Shown: piece after piece, positions 40,729 through 48,041 of the stretch | Layout of the letters: each line of letters begins with the position of its first letter | Numbering within the stretch: the first letter of the stretch is position 1 | Assembly (NCBI GenBank): GCA_943356745.1 | Contig: CALRFT010000006.1 | Span: forward strand, 1 to 48,041 | Direction: 5' to 3' | Length of the DNA stretch: 48,041 nucleotides | Source of the DNA: Parcubacteria group bacterium | GTDB lineage: Bacteria > Patescibacteriota > Minisyncoccia > Phycocordibacterales > CSBR16-119 | Program-made: the position numbers and the translations under genes | The notes under the pieces: model-generated | Databases searched by the model: none | What the model was told of the DNA's origin: nothing | What the model saw: only the letters and a program-made list of their open reading frames with translations

Positions 40729-42777
40729 ATGGCAATCAATAAAAAAGAAGAAAAAGTCGAAAAGAAAAGCTATTCTGCAAAAGATATCTCTGTTCTTGAA
40801 GGACTCGAACCAGTACGAAAAAGACCAGGTATGTATATTGGTTCAACAGGACCACAGGGACTTCACCATCTTGTTTGGGAGATTTTTGACAACTCTCGAG
40901 ATGAGGCAATGGCTGGAGAAGCAGACAAGATTGAACTTGTTCTTCTTCCTGGAAATAGAATCCGAGTTGCTGATAACGGACGAGGTATCCCAGTTGATAA
41001 GCACCCAAAAACAAAAGTTTCTGCACTTGAAACAATCATGACGGTTCTTCATGCCGGAGGAAAATTTGGAGATGGTGGATATCAGGTTTCAGGAGGGCTC
41101 CACGGAGTAGGTGCTTCTGTTGTAAACGCACTTTCTGTCTATACTCGAGCAGAGGTTCACAAAGAAGGTGGAATTTATGTTCAAGAATATTCTATCGGAA
41201 AGAAAAAAGCAGATGTTAAAAAAATAGGTTCAACAGATTACCGAGGAACCATAATGACATTTGAACCAGATATAGAAATTTTTAAGGAAATAAAATTTAA
41301 TCTCGACACAATCATTAACCGAATCAGACAACAGGCTTACCTTGTGAAAGGTATGAAGGTTACTGTTATTGATGCTCGTGAGGTTGATAAGAAAATTGAC
41401 CCAACATCTACATTTTGGTTTAAAGATCAAGGTGTTGAAGCTCCATCTCAAACTTTTTATTTTGAAGGAGGTCTGCAGTCTATGGTTGCTTTTTTTAACC
41501 AAGATCAAAAACCAGTTCATGACACAATTTTTTATGTAGAAAAACAGCAAGATGGAGTTGGTGTAGAAGTCGCACTTCAGTATGTGGATGATATTATTTC
41601 AAAAGTAAATGGTTTCGCAAATACAATTTTTACACCTGGAGGTGGAACACACATAACTGGATTTAAAACTGCTCTTACTAGAACAATTAATAACTATGTA
41701 AAAGCTAACAAGCTTGTTCCAGAAAAAGAAGGAACCTTTGATGGAACAGATGTTTTGGAAGGGCTTACGGCTGTTATTTCAGTAAAGCTCCCAGAGATTC
41801 AATTTGAGGGACAAACAAAAGATAAACTTGGTTCAGTAGAGGCTCGGGGAGCTGTTGAAACAGCTTTTGGAGAAGCTTTTACAGCTTATTTTGAAGAAAA
41901 TCCAGACGAGGCTCGAGCCATTATTAAAAAATCTCTTCTTGCACTTCGTGCTCGAAAAGCTGCTAAAGCTGCTAAAGATTCTGTTCTTCGAAAAGGTGCT
42001 TTGGAAGGGATGACACTTCCTGGAAAACTTGCAGATTGTCAGACAAAATCATCCGATGAAGCAGAACTCTTCATTGTAGAGGGAGACTCTGCGGGGGGTT
42101 CAGCAAAAATGGGGCGAGACAGACGAACACAAGCCGTTCTTCCACTTAAAGGAAAAATTTTGAACGTTGAACGAGCGCGACTCGATAAGATGCTCGCTTC
42201 AAAAGAAGTAAAAGCTCTTGTGATCGCACTTGGAACTTCAATTGGTGATACCTTTGATTTAGACCGTGCCCGATATAAGAAAATTATTATCGCAACAGAT
42301 GCTGATGTTGACGGTTCTCACATTCAAACTCTCTTGCTTACATTGTTCTATAGACACTTCAGAGAAATTATCGATGCTGGATACTTGTATCTTGCACAGC
42401 CACCACTTTATAAAATTGTAAAAGGAAAAGATATTCGTTATGCATATAACGATGATGAAAAACACAAGATTGTAAAAGAGCTTGGTGGTGAAGTTGAAGA
42501 AGTTTCTGAGGAAGGAGATGAAAAAGAAGAAGAGGAAGAAAAAGAAAAGAAATCAAACAATAAAATTAAGATTCAACGATACAAGGGACTTGGAGAAATG
42601 AATCCTGAAGAGCTTCGGGAGACAACCTTGGATAAAGAAAAGAGAGTCTTGAAACAAATTAATGTCAATGATGCAATTGAGGCTGACAAGATATTTGATA
42701 CCCTTATGGGATCACTTGTTCCACCTAGAAAATCATTTATTCAAAATAATGCAAAACTTGCAGATATTGATCTCTAA
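40729..42777 (+). CDS. gyrB: DNA gyrase subunit B
   Basis: 682 residues. The GHKL ATPase motifs are intact: EIFDNSRDEAMAG, DNGRGIPVDKHPKTKVSALE and GGLHGVGASVVNALS. The transducer has QTKDKLG, and the TOPRIM domain has EGDSAGGSAKMGRDRRTQAV, PLKGKILNVE and DADVDGSHIQTLLLTLFYRH. The C terminus has QRYKGLGEMNPEEL. A strongly charged insertion rich in Glu and Lys (about residues 585-612) separates the last two; it is longer than in typical short GyrB. GyrB and GyrA introduce negative supercoils. gyrA is not in the window. ParE is the alternative, but the QRYKGLGEMNP form favours GyrB. Confidence 0.93.
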   Translation: MAINKKEEKVEKKSYSAKDISVLEGLEPVRKRPGMYIGSTGPQGLHHLVWEIFDNSRDEAMAGEADKIELVLLPGNRIRVADNGRGIPVDKHPKTKVSALETIMTVLHAGGKFGDGGYQVSGGLHGVGASVVNALSVYTRAEVHKEGGIYVQEYSIGKKKADVKKIGSTDYRGTIMTFEPDIEIFKEIKFNLDTIINRIRQQAYLVKGMKVTVIDAREVDKKIDPTSTFWFKDQGVEAPSQTFYFEGGLQSMVAFFNQDQKPVHDTIFYVEKQQDGVGVEVALQYVDDIISKVNGFANTIFTPGGGTHITGFKTALTRTINNYVKANKLVPEKEGTFDGTDVLEGLTAVISVKLPEIQFEGQTKDKLGSVEARGAVETAFGEAFTAYFEENPDEARAIIKKSLLALRARKAAKAAKDSVLRKGALEGMTLPGKLADCQTKSSDEAELFIVEGDSAGGSAKMGRDRRTQAVLPLKGKILNVERARLDKMLASKEVKALVIALGTSIGDTFDLDRARYKKIIIATDADVDGSHIQTLLLTLFYRHFREIIDAGYLYLAQPPLYKIVKGKDIRYAYNDDEKHKIVKELGGEVEEVSEEGDEKEEEEEKEKKSNNKIKIQRYKGLGEMNPEELRETTLDKEKRVLKQINVNDAIEADKIFDTLMGSLVPPRKSFIQNNAKLADIDL

Positions 42778-42807
42778 AAGAAAAAGCGCCTCGCGGCGCT
42801 TTTTCTT
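42778..42807. terminator. Bidirectional terminator of gyrB
   Basis: AAGAAAAAGCGCC/GGCGCTTTTTCTT with loop TCGC: a perfect 13-bp stem directly after the stop. The minus-strand gene stops inside the 3' arm at 42806-42808. Confidence 0.92.
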
Positions 42808-42994
42808 ATGAAAGAGATGATTTAATCATCTCTTTTAATTCCTTGATATGGTTTTCCTTGTCATTGACGAGGTTTTTCCAAAAGACTCTTTCTTCTTCAG
42901 AAGAAGCCTCTTCAAGGTAATGTTTTTTGATTCTCCAAAGACTTTTCTGCTCAGTGGTCATTTGGGTCATCAGGTTGTAAATATGGTTATCCAT
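42806..42994 (-). CDS. Small helical protein of unknown function (62 residues)
   Basis: The protein is almost entirely helical and charged (TTEQKSLWRIKKHYLEEASS, then EEERVFWKNLVNDKENHIKE), with two Trp and regular heptad-like spacing; it looks like a two-helix hairpin or coiled coil. No motif of toxin or DNA-binding type is seen. The last codons carry a 12-bp inverted repeat (42811-42835). Convergent with gyrB, sharing its terminator. Recalled as a conserved small protein in related genomes only vaguely; function unknown. Confidence 0.65.
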   Translation of the reverse strand: MDNHIYNLMTQMTTEQKSLWRIKKHYLEEASSEEERVFWKNLVNDKENHIKELKEMIKSSLS

Positions 42995-43086
42995 TGTAAA
43001 TCTTGATTAGATTTATAAGGCGTTAATCCCGTTTTACCCCCAAAATCATTATATACTATTTAAAATAAAGATTTTTGCCCAGGTAC

Positions 43087-43114
43087 TTGCTTTTTTATGG
43101 TTTTAGGATATACT
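43087..43114 (+). promoter_or_regulatory. Promoter TTGCTT-N16-TATACT of rpmF
   Basis: TTGCTT (43087-43092) and TATACT (43109-43114) are 16 bp apart. The ATG at 43124 lies 9 nt downstream, which decides this start over the upstream TTG at 43097 (before the -10). Confidence 0.68.
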
Positions 43115-43123
43115 ATTTTCGTT

Positions 43124-43330
43124 ATGGTAATTCGAATGAGACACACACGATCGCACACAAAAAATCGCCGATCGCATCATAAAGTAGCAAACCCTGCAAT
43201 TTCTATTGATAAAGAGACAGGTACTCCTCACTTGCGACACCGAGTGTCTTTGGAGACTGGAATGTATCGAGGAAGAAAGGTTTTGAACACAACTAAAAAA
43301 GTTGAGAAAAAAATCGCAAAGAAGGCTTAG
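43124..43330 (+). CDS. rpmF: Ribosomal protein bL32, zinc-free form
   Basis: 68 residues. MRHTRSHTKNRRSHHKVANP is the basic N-terminal arm of bL32. The later segments correspond to the two CxxC knuckles but without cysteines: ISIDKETGTPHLRHRV for SVCPxCG..KLPHRV, and SLETGMYRGRKVL for CPxCGxYxGRxV. Loss of the zinc site in bL32 (C-minus form) is known in some bacteria. The position before nusB and rnc fits. The promoter sets the start at 43124, with a second ATG at 43136 possible. The last codons and stop form part of its own terminator. Confidence 0.85.
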   Translation: MVIRMRHTRSHTKNRRSHHKVANPAISIDKETGTPHLRHRVSLETGMYRGRKVLNTTKKVEKKIAKKA

Positions 43331-43350
43331 TCCTTCTTTGCGATTTTCTC
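43311..43350 (+). terminator. Terminator embedded in the end of rpmF
   Basis: AAATCGCAAAGAAGG (43311-43325) pairs perfectly with CCTTCTTTGCGATTT (43332-43346); the stop TAG (43328-43330) is in the loop and T-rich sequence follows. The 5' arm encodes the last residues KIAKKA. Confidence 0.88.
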
Positions 43351-43422
43351 TTTTTCCTATATACTACATACTGTTATTAGATTATTTATAACGAGTTCTT
43401 TTTCGTTCTTAACTTACAATTT

Positions 43423-44340
43423 ATGGCAAATAGGCACCTTCAACGTTCAATAGTTTTACAAACCCTCTTTGAGTGGGATTTTAATCAGGATAAAGAAGAT
43501 TTTGATATTGTTGCATCGCTTCATCGAAATATTGATGAATTCGCACCAGGTCTTACGGATCGGGCTTTTATGGAATATTTACTTCTGCTTGTGCACAAGA
43601 AAAGAAATCTTGTGGATGAAGTAATTACAAAAGCAGCACCGGAATGGCCAATCGAAAAGATTGCAAATGTCGATCGAAATATTCTCCGTCTTGGATTAAC
43701 CGAGCTCTTGTTTGGAGAGCGTGATCAAGTTCCACCAAAGGTTGCTATCAATGAAGCAATCGAACTTGCAAAAACATTTGGAGGAGATAAAAGTTTTAAA
43801 TTTATCAATGGAGTTCTTGGGGCGGTTTACAAAGAAATTGGTGAACCAGGAAAAGAGCAGGCAAGTAAACCAAAGAAAAAGAAAGTTGATGAACCAATTG
43901 ATCCAGAAAAACTTCCTATTGAAAAGAAGGCTGGAGCGCTTGTCTATGCTATGGATGGTGATGAAATAAAATTTGCTTTTGTGCATGATGTTTTTGGCTA
44001 TTGGACAATTGCAAAAGGTGGAGTTGAAGAAGGGGAAGATTCAAAAGATGGAGCTATAAGAAAGGTAAAAGAAAAAATAGGTGTTGATATTGAAATAATA
44101 GATTTGTTGGGAGAAAACGAATATATTGCTTCTCATCCAGAAAAAGGAAAACTTCGAAAACAAGTAAGTTATTTTCTTGGTAAGTCTAATTTTGTTCCAC
44201 TTACTTTGAGTAAGGATGCTGGAGGGCTTAACGATGCAAAATGGTTCGATCTTTCTGAACTTCAGCAGGACTTTAATACCTATGACGATATTTACCCTTT
44301 GATTGCTCGTGCTGTCACAATTATTACACAGGCTAACTAG
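43423..44340 (+). CDS. nusB: NusB-Nudix fusion protein
   Basis: 305 residues, about twice the length of NusB. Residues 1-145 are a complete NusB fold: RHLQRSIVLQTLFEWDFNQD, APEWPIEKIANVDRNILRLG, PPKVAINEAIELAKTFGGD, KFINGVLGAVYKEI. A basic linker (KPKKKK) leads to a Nudix-like domain at about 165-305, with the box at about 199-221. The box starts GGVEEGE correctly, but the core REUxEE is RKVKEK, so most metal-binding Glu are gone and hydrolysis is doubtful. NusB joins NusE and boxA RNA in rRNA antitermination. The added domain may bind a nucleotide or RNA (inference). rnc begins 5 bp after its stop. Confidence 0.87.
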   Translation: MANRHLQRSIVLQTLFEWDFNQDKEDFDIVASLHRNIDEFAPGLTDRAFMEYLLLLVHKKRNLVDEVITKAAPEWPIEKIANVDRNILRLGLTELLFGERDQVPPKVAINEAIELAKTFGGDKSFKFINGVLGAVYKEIGEPGKEQASKPKKKKVDEPIDPEKLPIEKKAGALVYAMDGDEIKFAFVHDVFGYWTIAKGGVEEGEDSKDGAIRKVKEKIGVDIEIIDLLGENEYIASHPEKGKLRKQVSYFLGKSNFVPLTLSKDAGGLNDAKWFDLSELQQDFNTYDDIYPLIARAVTIITQAN

Positions 44341-44345
44341 AAAAT

Positions 44346-45044
44346 ATGAAAGATTTTACTGAATTTGAAAAAAGAATTGGAGTTACTTTTCAAGATAAAA
44401 GTATTTTACAACAAGCTTTTACTCACCGTTCGTACATCAACGAACACCCAGGTCTTGATATCAAACACAATGAAAGATTAGAGTTCTTAGGGGACGCAGT
44501 TCTTGAACTTGTTTCAACCGAAGAACTTTTTAAAAGATATCCTGATGTACCAGAAGGAGAGCTTACTGCATACCGAGCCGCAATGGTAAATACAGTTTCT
44601 CTCGCGGAAACATCGAGTGAAATTGGACTTGATTCTTTTTTGCTTCTTTCAAAAGGAGAATCAAAAGATAAAGGAAAAGGACGCTCAAATATATTAGCAA
44701 ACACTTTTGAGTCAGTGGTTGGGGCTTTATATTTGGATCAAGGGTATTCAGCAGCTCAAAAGTTTATTGCTGACACTTTGTTCCCTAAAATACAAGAAAT
44801 TGTAGATAAAAAACTATATCGAGACGCAAAGAGTCTCGTGCAGGAAATGTCTCAAGAAAAACTTGGAGTTACTCCTTCATATGAAATTATCAGTGAAAAA
44901 GGACCTGATCATGATAAGCATTTCACTGCTGGAATTTATTTTGGAGAAGAGCTCGCTGCTCAAGGACGAGGCGCTTCAAAGCAAGAAGCTGAACAAGCCG
45001 CGGCTCGAAAGGCTCTCGAAGAACGAGGTTGGCTCGATGATTAA
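44346..45044 (+). CDS. rnc: Ribonuclease III
   Basis: 232 residues, the usual length. The catalytic domain has QAFTHRSYINEHPG and the signature NERLEFLGDAVLELV; the later acidic residues are in ANTFESVVGALYLDQG. A C-terminal double-stranded RNA-binding domain follows (DAKSLVQEMSQEKLG through RGASKQEAEQAAARKALE). It cuts structured RNA, including rRNA precursors. Being in an operon with nusB is a common arrangement for rRNA-related genes. Confidence 0.95.
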   Translation: MKDFTEFEKRIGVTFQDKSILQQAFTHRSYINEHPGLDIKHNERLEFLGDAVLELVSTEELFKRYPDVPEGELTAYRAAMVNTVSLAETSSEIGLDSFLLLSKGESKDKGKGRSNILANTFESVVGALYLDQGYSAAQKFIADTLFPKIQEIVDKKLYRDAKSLVQEMSQEKLGVTPSYEIISEKGPDHDKHFTAGIYFGEELAAQGRGASKQEAEQAAARKALEERGWLDD

Positions 45045-45049
45045 TTAAC

Positions 45050-45076
45050 AAAATCCCTTATTGTAAGGGATTTTTT
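45050..45076 (+). terminator. Rho-independent terminator
   Basis: AAAATCCCTTA/TAAGGGATTTT with loop TTG and T6, 5 bp after the rnc stop. Confidence 0.9.
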
Positions 45077-45081
45077 AATGG

Positions 45082-45087
45082 TACAAT
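45082..45087 (+). promoter_or_regulatory. -10 box (TACAAT) of the SMC-like gene
   Basis: TACAAT ends 12 nt before the ATG at 45100. The preceding terminator ends 5 bp upstream of it. Confidence 0.5.
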
Positions 45088-45099
45088 ATACAAGTATCT

Positions 45100-47358
45100 A
45101 TGCTTAAAAGTCTTGAATTAAACGGTTTTAAATCATTTGCTAAAAAATCCGAACTCGAGTTCGGTTCTTCAGTTTCGGCGATTGTTGGACCAAATGGTTC
45201 AGGAAAATCAAATGTCGTAGAGGCATTTCGATTTGTGCTCGGAGAACAGTCTATCAAATCAATGAGGGGAAAATCAGGAAGTGACCTTATCTTTAAAGGA
45301 TCAAAAACAATTGCAAAGCTAAACAGAGCAAAGGTTACTATTGTTTTTGATAATAAAAAAAAAGTTTTTAAATTGTCAGCTTCTGAAGGTGAACAAACTC
45401 TCAATCTTGATTTTGATGATATTGAAATCGCTCGAGAAGTTTTTGCTGATGGGACAAATAAATATACGATCAATAACACTGAAGTTCGTTTGAAAGATAT
45501 TCATGAACTTCTTGCCTCTGTACATGTTGGTTCATCTGGTCATCATATTATCTCTCAAGGTCAAGCCGATAGACTTTTGTCATCAAATGGAAAAGAAAGA
45601 CGCCAGATGATTGAAGACGCACTTGGGCTCAAAGTTTATCAAACAAAAATAAAAGACGCTGAGAAGCGGCTTGAAAAAACAGATCAAAATATTAAAGAAG
45701 TTGAATCACTCAGAAGAGAAATTGCACCTCATTTACGATATTTGCGAAAACAGGTTGAAAAGGTAAAACAATCAGAAGAACTCCGAAACTCTCTCGCTGG
45801 AATGTATCGAGAATATCTTGCAAAGCAAAATTATCTTCTTAATAAAGAATATGAAGATTTAATTAAAGATCAGACAAGAATTACTGATGAGCTTTCAAGT
45901 CTTGATTCCAAACTTGCTGTGTTTGGAAATGAACAAAGTTTTGTTCCTGATGTAAACATTACAAAAGAAATTAATCAAGAATATGAATTAATTAAAAGTC
46001 TTTCTCTACAAAAAGAAGAATTATCTCGAACAATCACTCGTCTTGAGGTAATGCTTGAGATGTCTGAAAAAAAACATACCCCAAAACAAGAAACCTCACA
46101 ATATGTTTCAGTGAACAAACAAGACTTTGAAGTTTTTGTCAGAAATATGAATGTTTTTATTGATCAAGCATCTCAATCTCAAGATATTGTAAGTATTAAA
46201 AACATTGTTTCTCGAATCAAAGACTCTCTTTCACTTATTCAAAAATATGGAGAAGTTCAGGAAAGAGTAAATGAAAATGAACAAGTTTCCCAAGATTCTT
46301 TGAATTCTATGAGACAAGAACTTGCTTCGCTTTCTGTAAATTTCAAAGAGCTACTTACTGCTATTGATTCAAAACAGGCAAAGATTCGAGATTTTGAAAA
46401 ACAAATTGAATCAATGAGAAATGACTTTTATGCAAGCCAAAGAGAGCGGTTCGAGGTTGAGAAGGAACGTTCTCGGTTTGCTTCTCAGCAGGAGCTTGTT
46501 CATGAAAGAATTGGAAGAGTAAGAGAATCACGACAATTTTTGGAAGAGGAGATTAGAGAAGGAGTTATTTTAGTTGGAAGAGAAATTCTTTCTTACGGAG
46601 AAACAATTTTGTCCGATACAAATTTTGATAAAACAACAGTTGATGAGATTCGGAGAAATATTGAGCGAATCAAAATAAAACTTGAAGAAGCGGGCGCTTC
46701 ACAAGGTGAAGAAGTCTTGCAGGAGTTTCAAGAGGTTTCAGAACGTGATGCTTTCTTGGAAAAAGAACTTCTGGACTTATCTTCAGCTTTGGAATCACTG
46801 AAGCAGCTTATCTCCGATCTTAAACTGGCGCTTGATGAAGAATTTCAATCTGGAATTCAAAAGATTAACAAAGAGTTTCAAGAATTCTTTAGTCTTATGT
46901 TTGGAGGAGGTTCGGCAGGACTTTCTGTTGTTAAAAAACAAATCAAGAAAAAAGTTTCCGAAGATGAATCAGAAGAAGATTTAGAAGAAGAAAAACAACA
47001 AGAAGAAGGTGTTGAGATTGAGGTGAGTTTACCACACAAGAAAGTGAGAGAACTCACTATGCTTTCTGGAGGAGAACGTTCTCTGACTTCAATTGCACTT
47101 TTGTTTGCAATGTCACAAGTAAATCCACCACCATTTCTCGTACTCGATGAAACAGATGCGGCTCTTGATGAGGCAAACTCTCGCAGATATGGAGACATGA
47201 TTGAAAAACTTTCAGAATATTCTCAACTCATCGTTGTTACTCATAATCGAGAGACAATGTCTCGAGCAAAAACACTATACGGAGTTACTGTTGGAGCTGA
47301 TGGTGCTTCGAAGCTACTTTCAATTAAATTTGGCGATGCCGAGCAATATGCAAAATAA
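45100..47358 (+). CDS. smc: Short SMC-like ATPase without recognisable hinge
   Basis: 752 residues against about 1150-1200 in bacterial SMC. The N-terminal head has Walker A GPNGSGKSN (about 31-39) and the SMC-type segments GEQSIKSMRGKSGSDLIFKG and ISQGQADRLLSSNGKERR. The C-terminal head has the signature LSGGERSLTSIALLFA, Walker B PFLVLDETDAALDEAN and the switch VVTHN. Between them are about 480 residues of mostly charged coiled coil; the two glycine-rich hinge halves of SMC are not seen. The C-terminal head has an acidic insertion (DESEEDLEEEKQQEE). It is probably a chromosome-organising ATPase that dimerises by another region (inference). RecN- or SbcC-like roles are less likely given the head motifs. 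Confidence 0.85.
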   Translation: MLKSLELNGFKSFAKKSELEFGSSVSAIVGPNGSGKSNVVEAFRFVLGEQSIKSMRGKSGSDLIFKGSKTIAKLNRAKVTIVFDNKKKVFKLSASEGEQTLNLDFDDIEIAREVFADGTNKYTINNTEVRLKDIHELLASVHVGSSGHHIISQGQADRLLSSNGKERRQMIEDALGLKVYQTKIKDAEKRLEKTDQNIKEVESLRREIAPHLRYLRKQVEKVKQSEELRNSLAGMYREYLAKQNYLLNKEYEDLIKDQTRITDELSSLDSKLAVFGNEQSFVPDVNITKEINQEYELIKSLSLQKEELSRTITRLEVMLEMSEKKHTPKQETSQYVSVNKQDFEVFVRNMNVFIDQASQSQDIVSIKNIVSRIKDSLSLIQKYGEVQERVNENEQVSQDSLNSMRQELASLSVNFKELLTAIDSKQAKIRDFEKQIESMRNDFYASQRERFEVEKERSRFASQQELVHERIGRVRESRQFLEEEIREGVILVGREILSYGETILSDTNFDKTTVDEIRRNIERIKIKLEEAGASQGEEVLQEFQEVSERDAFLEKELLDLSSALESLKQLISDLKLALDEEFQSGIQKINKEFQEFFSLMFGGGSAGLSVVKKQIKKKVSEDESEEDLEEEKQQEEGVEIEVSLPHKKVRELTMLSGGERSLTSIALLFAMSQVNPPPFLVLDETDAALDEANSRRYGDMIEKLSEYSQLIVVTHNRETMSRAKTLYGVTVGADGASKLLSIKFGDAEQYAK

Positions 47359-47388
47359 ACCCGCTTACTTATGTAAGCGGGTTTTTTT
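47357..47388. terminator. Bidirectional terminator
   Basis: AAACCCGCTTAC/GTAAGCGGGTTT with loop TTAT and T7. Its 5' end overlaps the smc stop; it also ends the minus-strand gene that stops at 47392. Confidence 0.92.
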
Positions 47389-47391
47389 GTT

Positions 47392-47826
47392 TTACATGTA
47401 GTTTGCTGGTCTTTCCATGCATTTTTTTGCAAAGTAAGGAAGATGATCAATAGACTGAACTGTTTGTAAAAAAAATTCAATTTGGTTTTGGTTATTTTCT
47501 ACATGTGATTTCCAGGTATTTTCCCAGTGTGTTTCAATGGTTTCTTGAAGGTTACGTAAATCTGGATTCCCGGAACATAACTGTCTCATCTCGAGAAGTC
47601 GAACCAAGTTTGTTTCTTGTGACACAATCTCTTTTGCTCTATCTTTTGCATAATCACGAGCTTGTGAGTTTGTAAAAGATTGATTAATTCTTTCTAGGAC
47701 TTCTTCAAATGTTTGAAGATTAGAAAGAAATGCTACGATTGATTTTTTACCTGATTTTTCAAGAAAAATTTCAACATTTTGTTTGAGGATTTTTTTGCGA
47801 TCGGTTTTTTCTGTTGTTTCTTGCAT
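47392..47826 (-). CDS. Helical cytoplasmic protein of unknown function
   Basis: 144 residues from the ATG at 47826 on the minus strand. A longer reading from 47886 would place codons in the terminator-like hairpin at 47876-47906. The protein is helical and polar (KKILKQNVEIFLEKSGKKSI, then SIVAFLSNLQTFEEVLERIN, ETNLVRLLEMRQLC), with no membrane segment. A TATAAA on the minus strand about 30 nt upstream could be its -10. No family is recognised. Confidence 0.6.
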   Translation of the reverse strand: MQETTEKTDRKKILKQNVEIFLEKSGKKSIVAFLSNLQTFEEVLERINQSFTNSQARDYAKDRAKEIVSQETNLVRLLEMRQLCSGNPDLRNLQETIETHWENTWKSHVENNQNQIEFFLQTVQSIDHLPYFAKKCMERPANYM

Positions 47827-47875
47827 AAAAGTACTTTTTAGAAGTTTGACTATTTTATAGCATATCTCAACAAAA

Positions 47876-47906
47876 AATAAAACCACCTTATAAAGGTGGT
47901 TTTATT
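47876..47906. terminator. Terminator-like hairpin, 14-bp stem
   Basis: AATAAAACCACCTT/AAGGTGGTTTTATT with loop ATA. On the minus strand it follows the stop of the partial carboxypeptidase gene, which lies within the arm. Confidence 0.88.
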
Positions 47907-48041
47907 GTTCTATATTTTCCTCGTCCGAAAGGTATTCGATTGTTGTAATGCCTTTATTTTGTATTGAGAGCGCATGATTTTTTCCAAGGTATCTCCAATG
48001 CCAGCTTTCTGGAATGTACCCAGTTATGGCCTCTTTTCCAG
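47902..48041 (-). CDS. VanY-type D-alanyl-D-alanine carboxypeptidase, C-terminal fragment
   Basis: Only the last 46 codons are in the window; the gene enters from the right edge on the minus strand and stops at 47902-47904. The peptide contains ITGYIPESWHWRYLGKNHA and then GITTIEYLSDEE. E-x-WHWRY-x-G with a downstream GIT..EYL is the C-terminal signature of the LAS/VanY family, including one zinc-ligand His and the catalytic Glu region. These enzymes trim the last D-Ala from peptidoglycan stem peptides. It indicates a peptidoglycan wall in this organism. Confidence 0.8.
   Translation of the reverse strand, partial: GKEAITGYIPESWHWRYLGKNHALSIQNKGITTIEYLSDEENIEQ

Overview
The window looks like a piece of a Candidate Phyla Radiation (Patescibacteria, Parcubacteria-type) genome. 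The reasons are: AT-rich DNA with very tight gene packing; a compact type IV pilus operon without secretin genes; large secreted proteins with GYAW.EN.GWI repeats, GCTD..NYNP..DDGSC repeats, dockerin-like calcium loops and S74 chaperone domains; a short SMC-like ATPase, a shortened RF2 and a NusB-Nudix fusion; and start codons that usually lack a Shine-Dalgarno sequence and often lie only 6-14 nt after a -10 box. Stops are mostly TAA with some TAG and one clear TGA (20647-20649). Together with the RF2 gene this supports the standard bacterial code, not the TGA=Gly code of Gracilibacteria. The taxonomic placement is inference; no rRNA gene is present.

Layout. (1) 1-11577: a surface and secretion region of monocistronic genes, each closed by a hairpin terminator. 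Two S74-chaperone adhesin-like proteins alternate with two Bacteroidota-like secreted proteins, one of which ends in a type IX-secretion-like sorting domain; a peptidoglycan-binding/dockerin-like secreted protein follows. (2) 11610-23018: comFC on the minus strand, divergent from pilM through an 18-bp shared promoter; then pilN, pilO, a PilP-like gene, pilB, pilT, pilC, the pilin pilA, pilD and four minor pilins. (3) 23058-29052: ligA, a small secreted protein, gatC-gatA, a membrane protein with a HEPN-like domain under a palindromic operator-like site, and a DHH-family protein. (4) 29099-30395: tRNA-Asp, tRNA-Met and tRNA-fMet on the minus strand and tRNA-Thr on the plus strand, with duplicated tRNA fragments and a cluster of hairpins between them. 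(5) 30404-34942: methyltransferase, prfB, trhO, a small membrane protein and a single-chain mitochondrial-type phenylalanyl-tRNA synthetase. (6) 35045-40609: a giant subtilisin-like protease. (7) 40729-48041: gyrB, a small helical protein, rpmF, nusB-nudix, rnc, an SMC-like gene, an unknown gene, and the end of a VanY-type carboxypeptidase cut by the window edge.

How the parts fit together. Pili, ComFC, trimeric adhesin-like proteins and a large secreted protease suit a small cell that lives attached to other cells and takes up DNA and nutrients from them (inference). The housekeeping genes show repeated reduction or remodelling: RF2 has lost much of domain 1, PheRS is one chain, the SMC-like protein has no visible hinge, and zinc-binding cysteines are gone from LigA, bL32, PilB and PilD.

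The points most worth following are the alternating S74/Bacteroidota-like surface cassettes, the near-leaderless promoter layout (including the shared comFC/pilM promoter and the operator-like palindrome at 27336-27365), the tRNA-derived repeats with nested hairpins at 29228-29406 and 29630-29778, and the unusual PheRS, NusB-Nudix and mini-SMC proteins.
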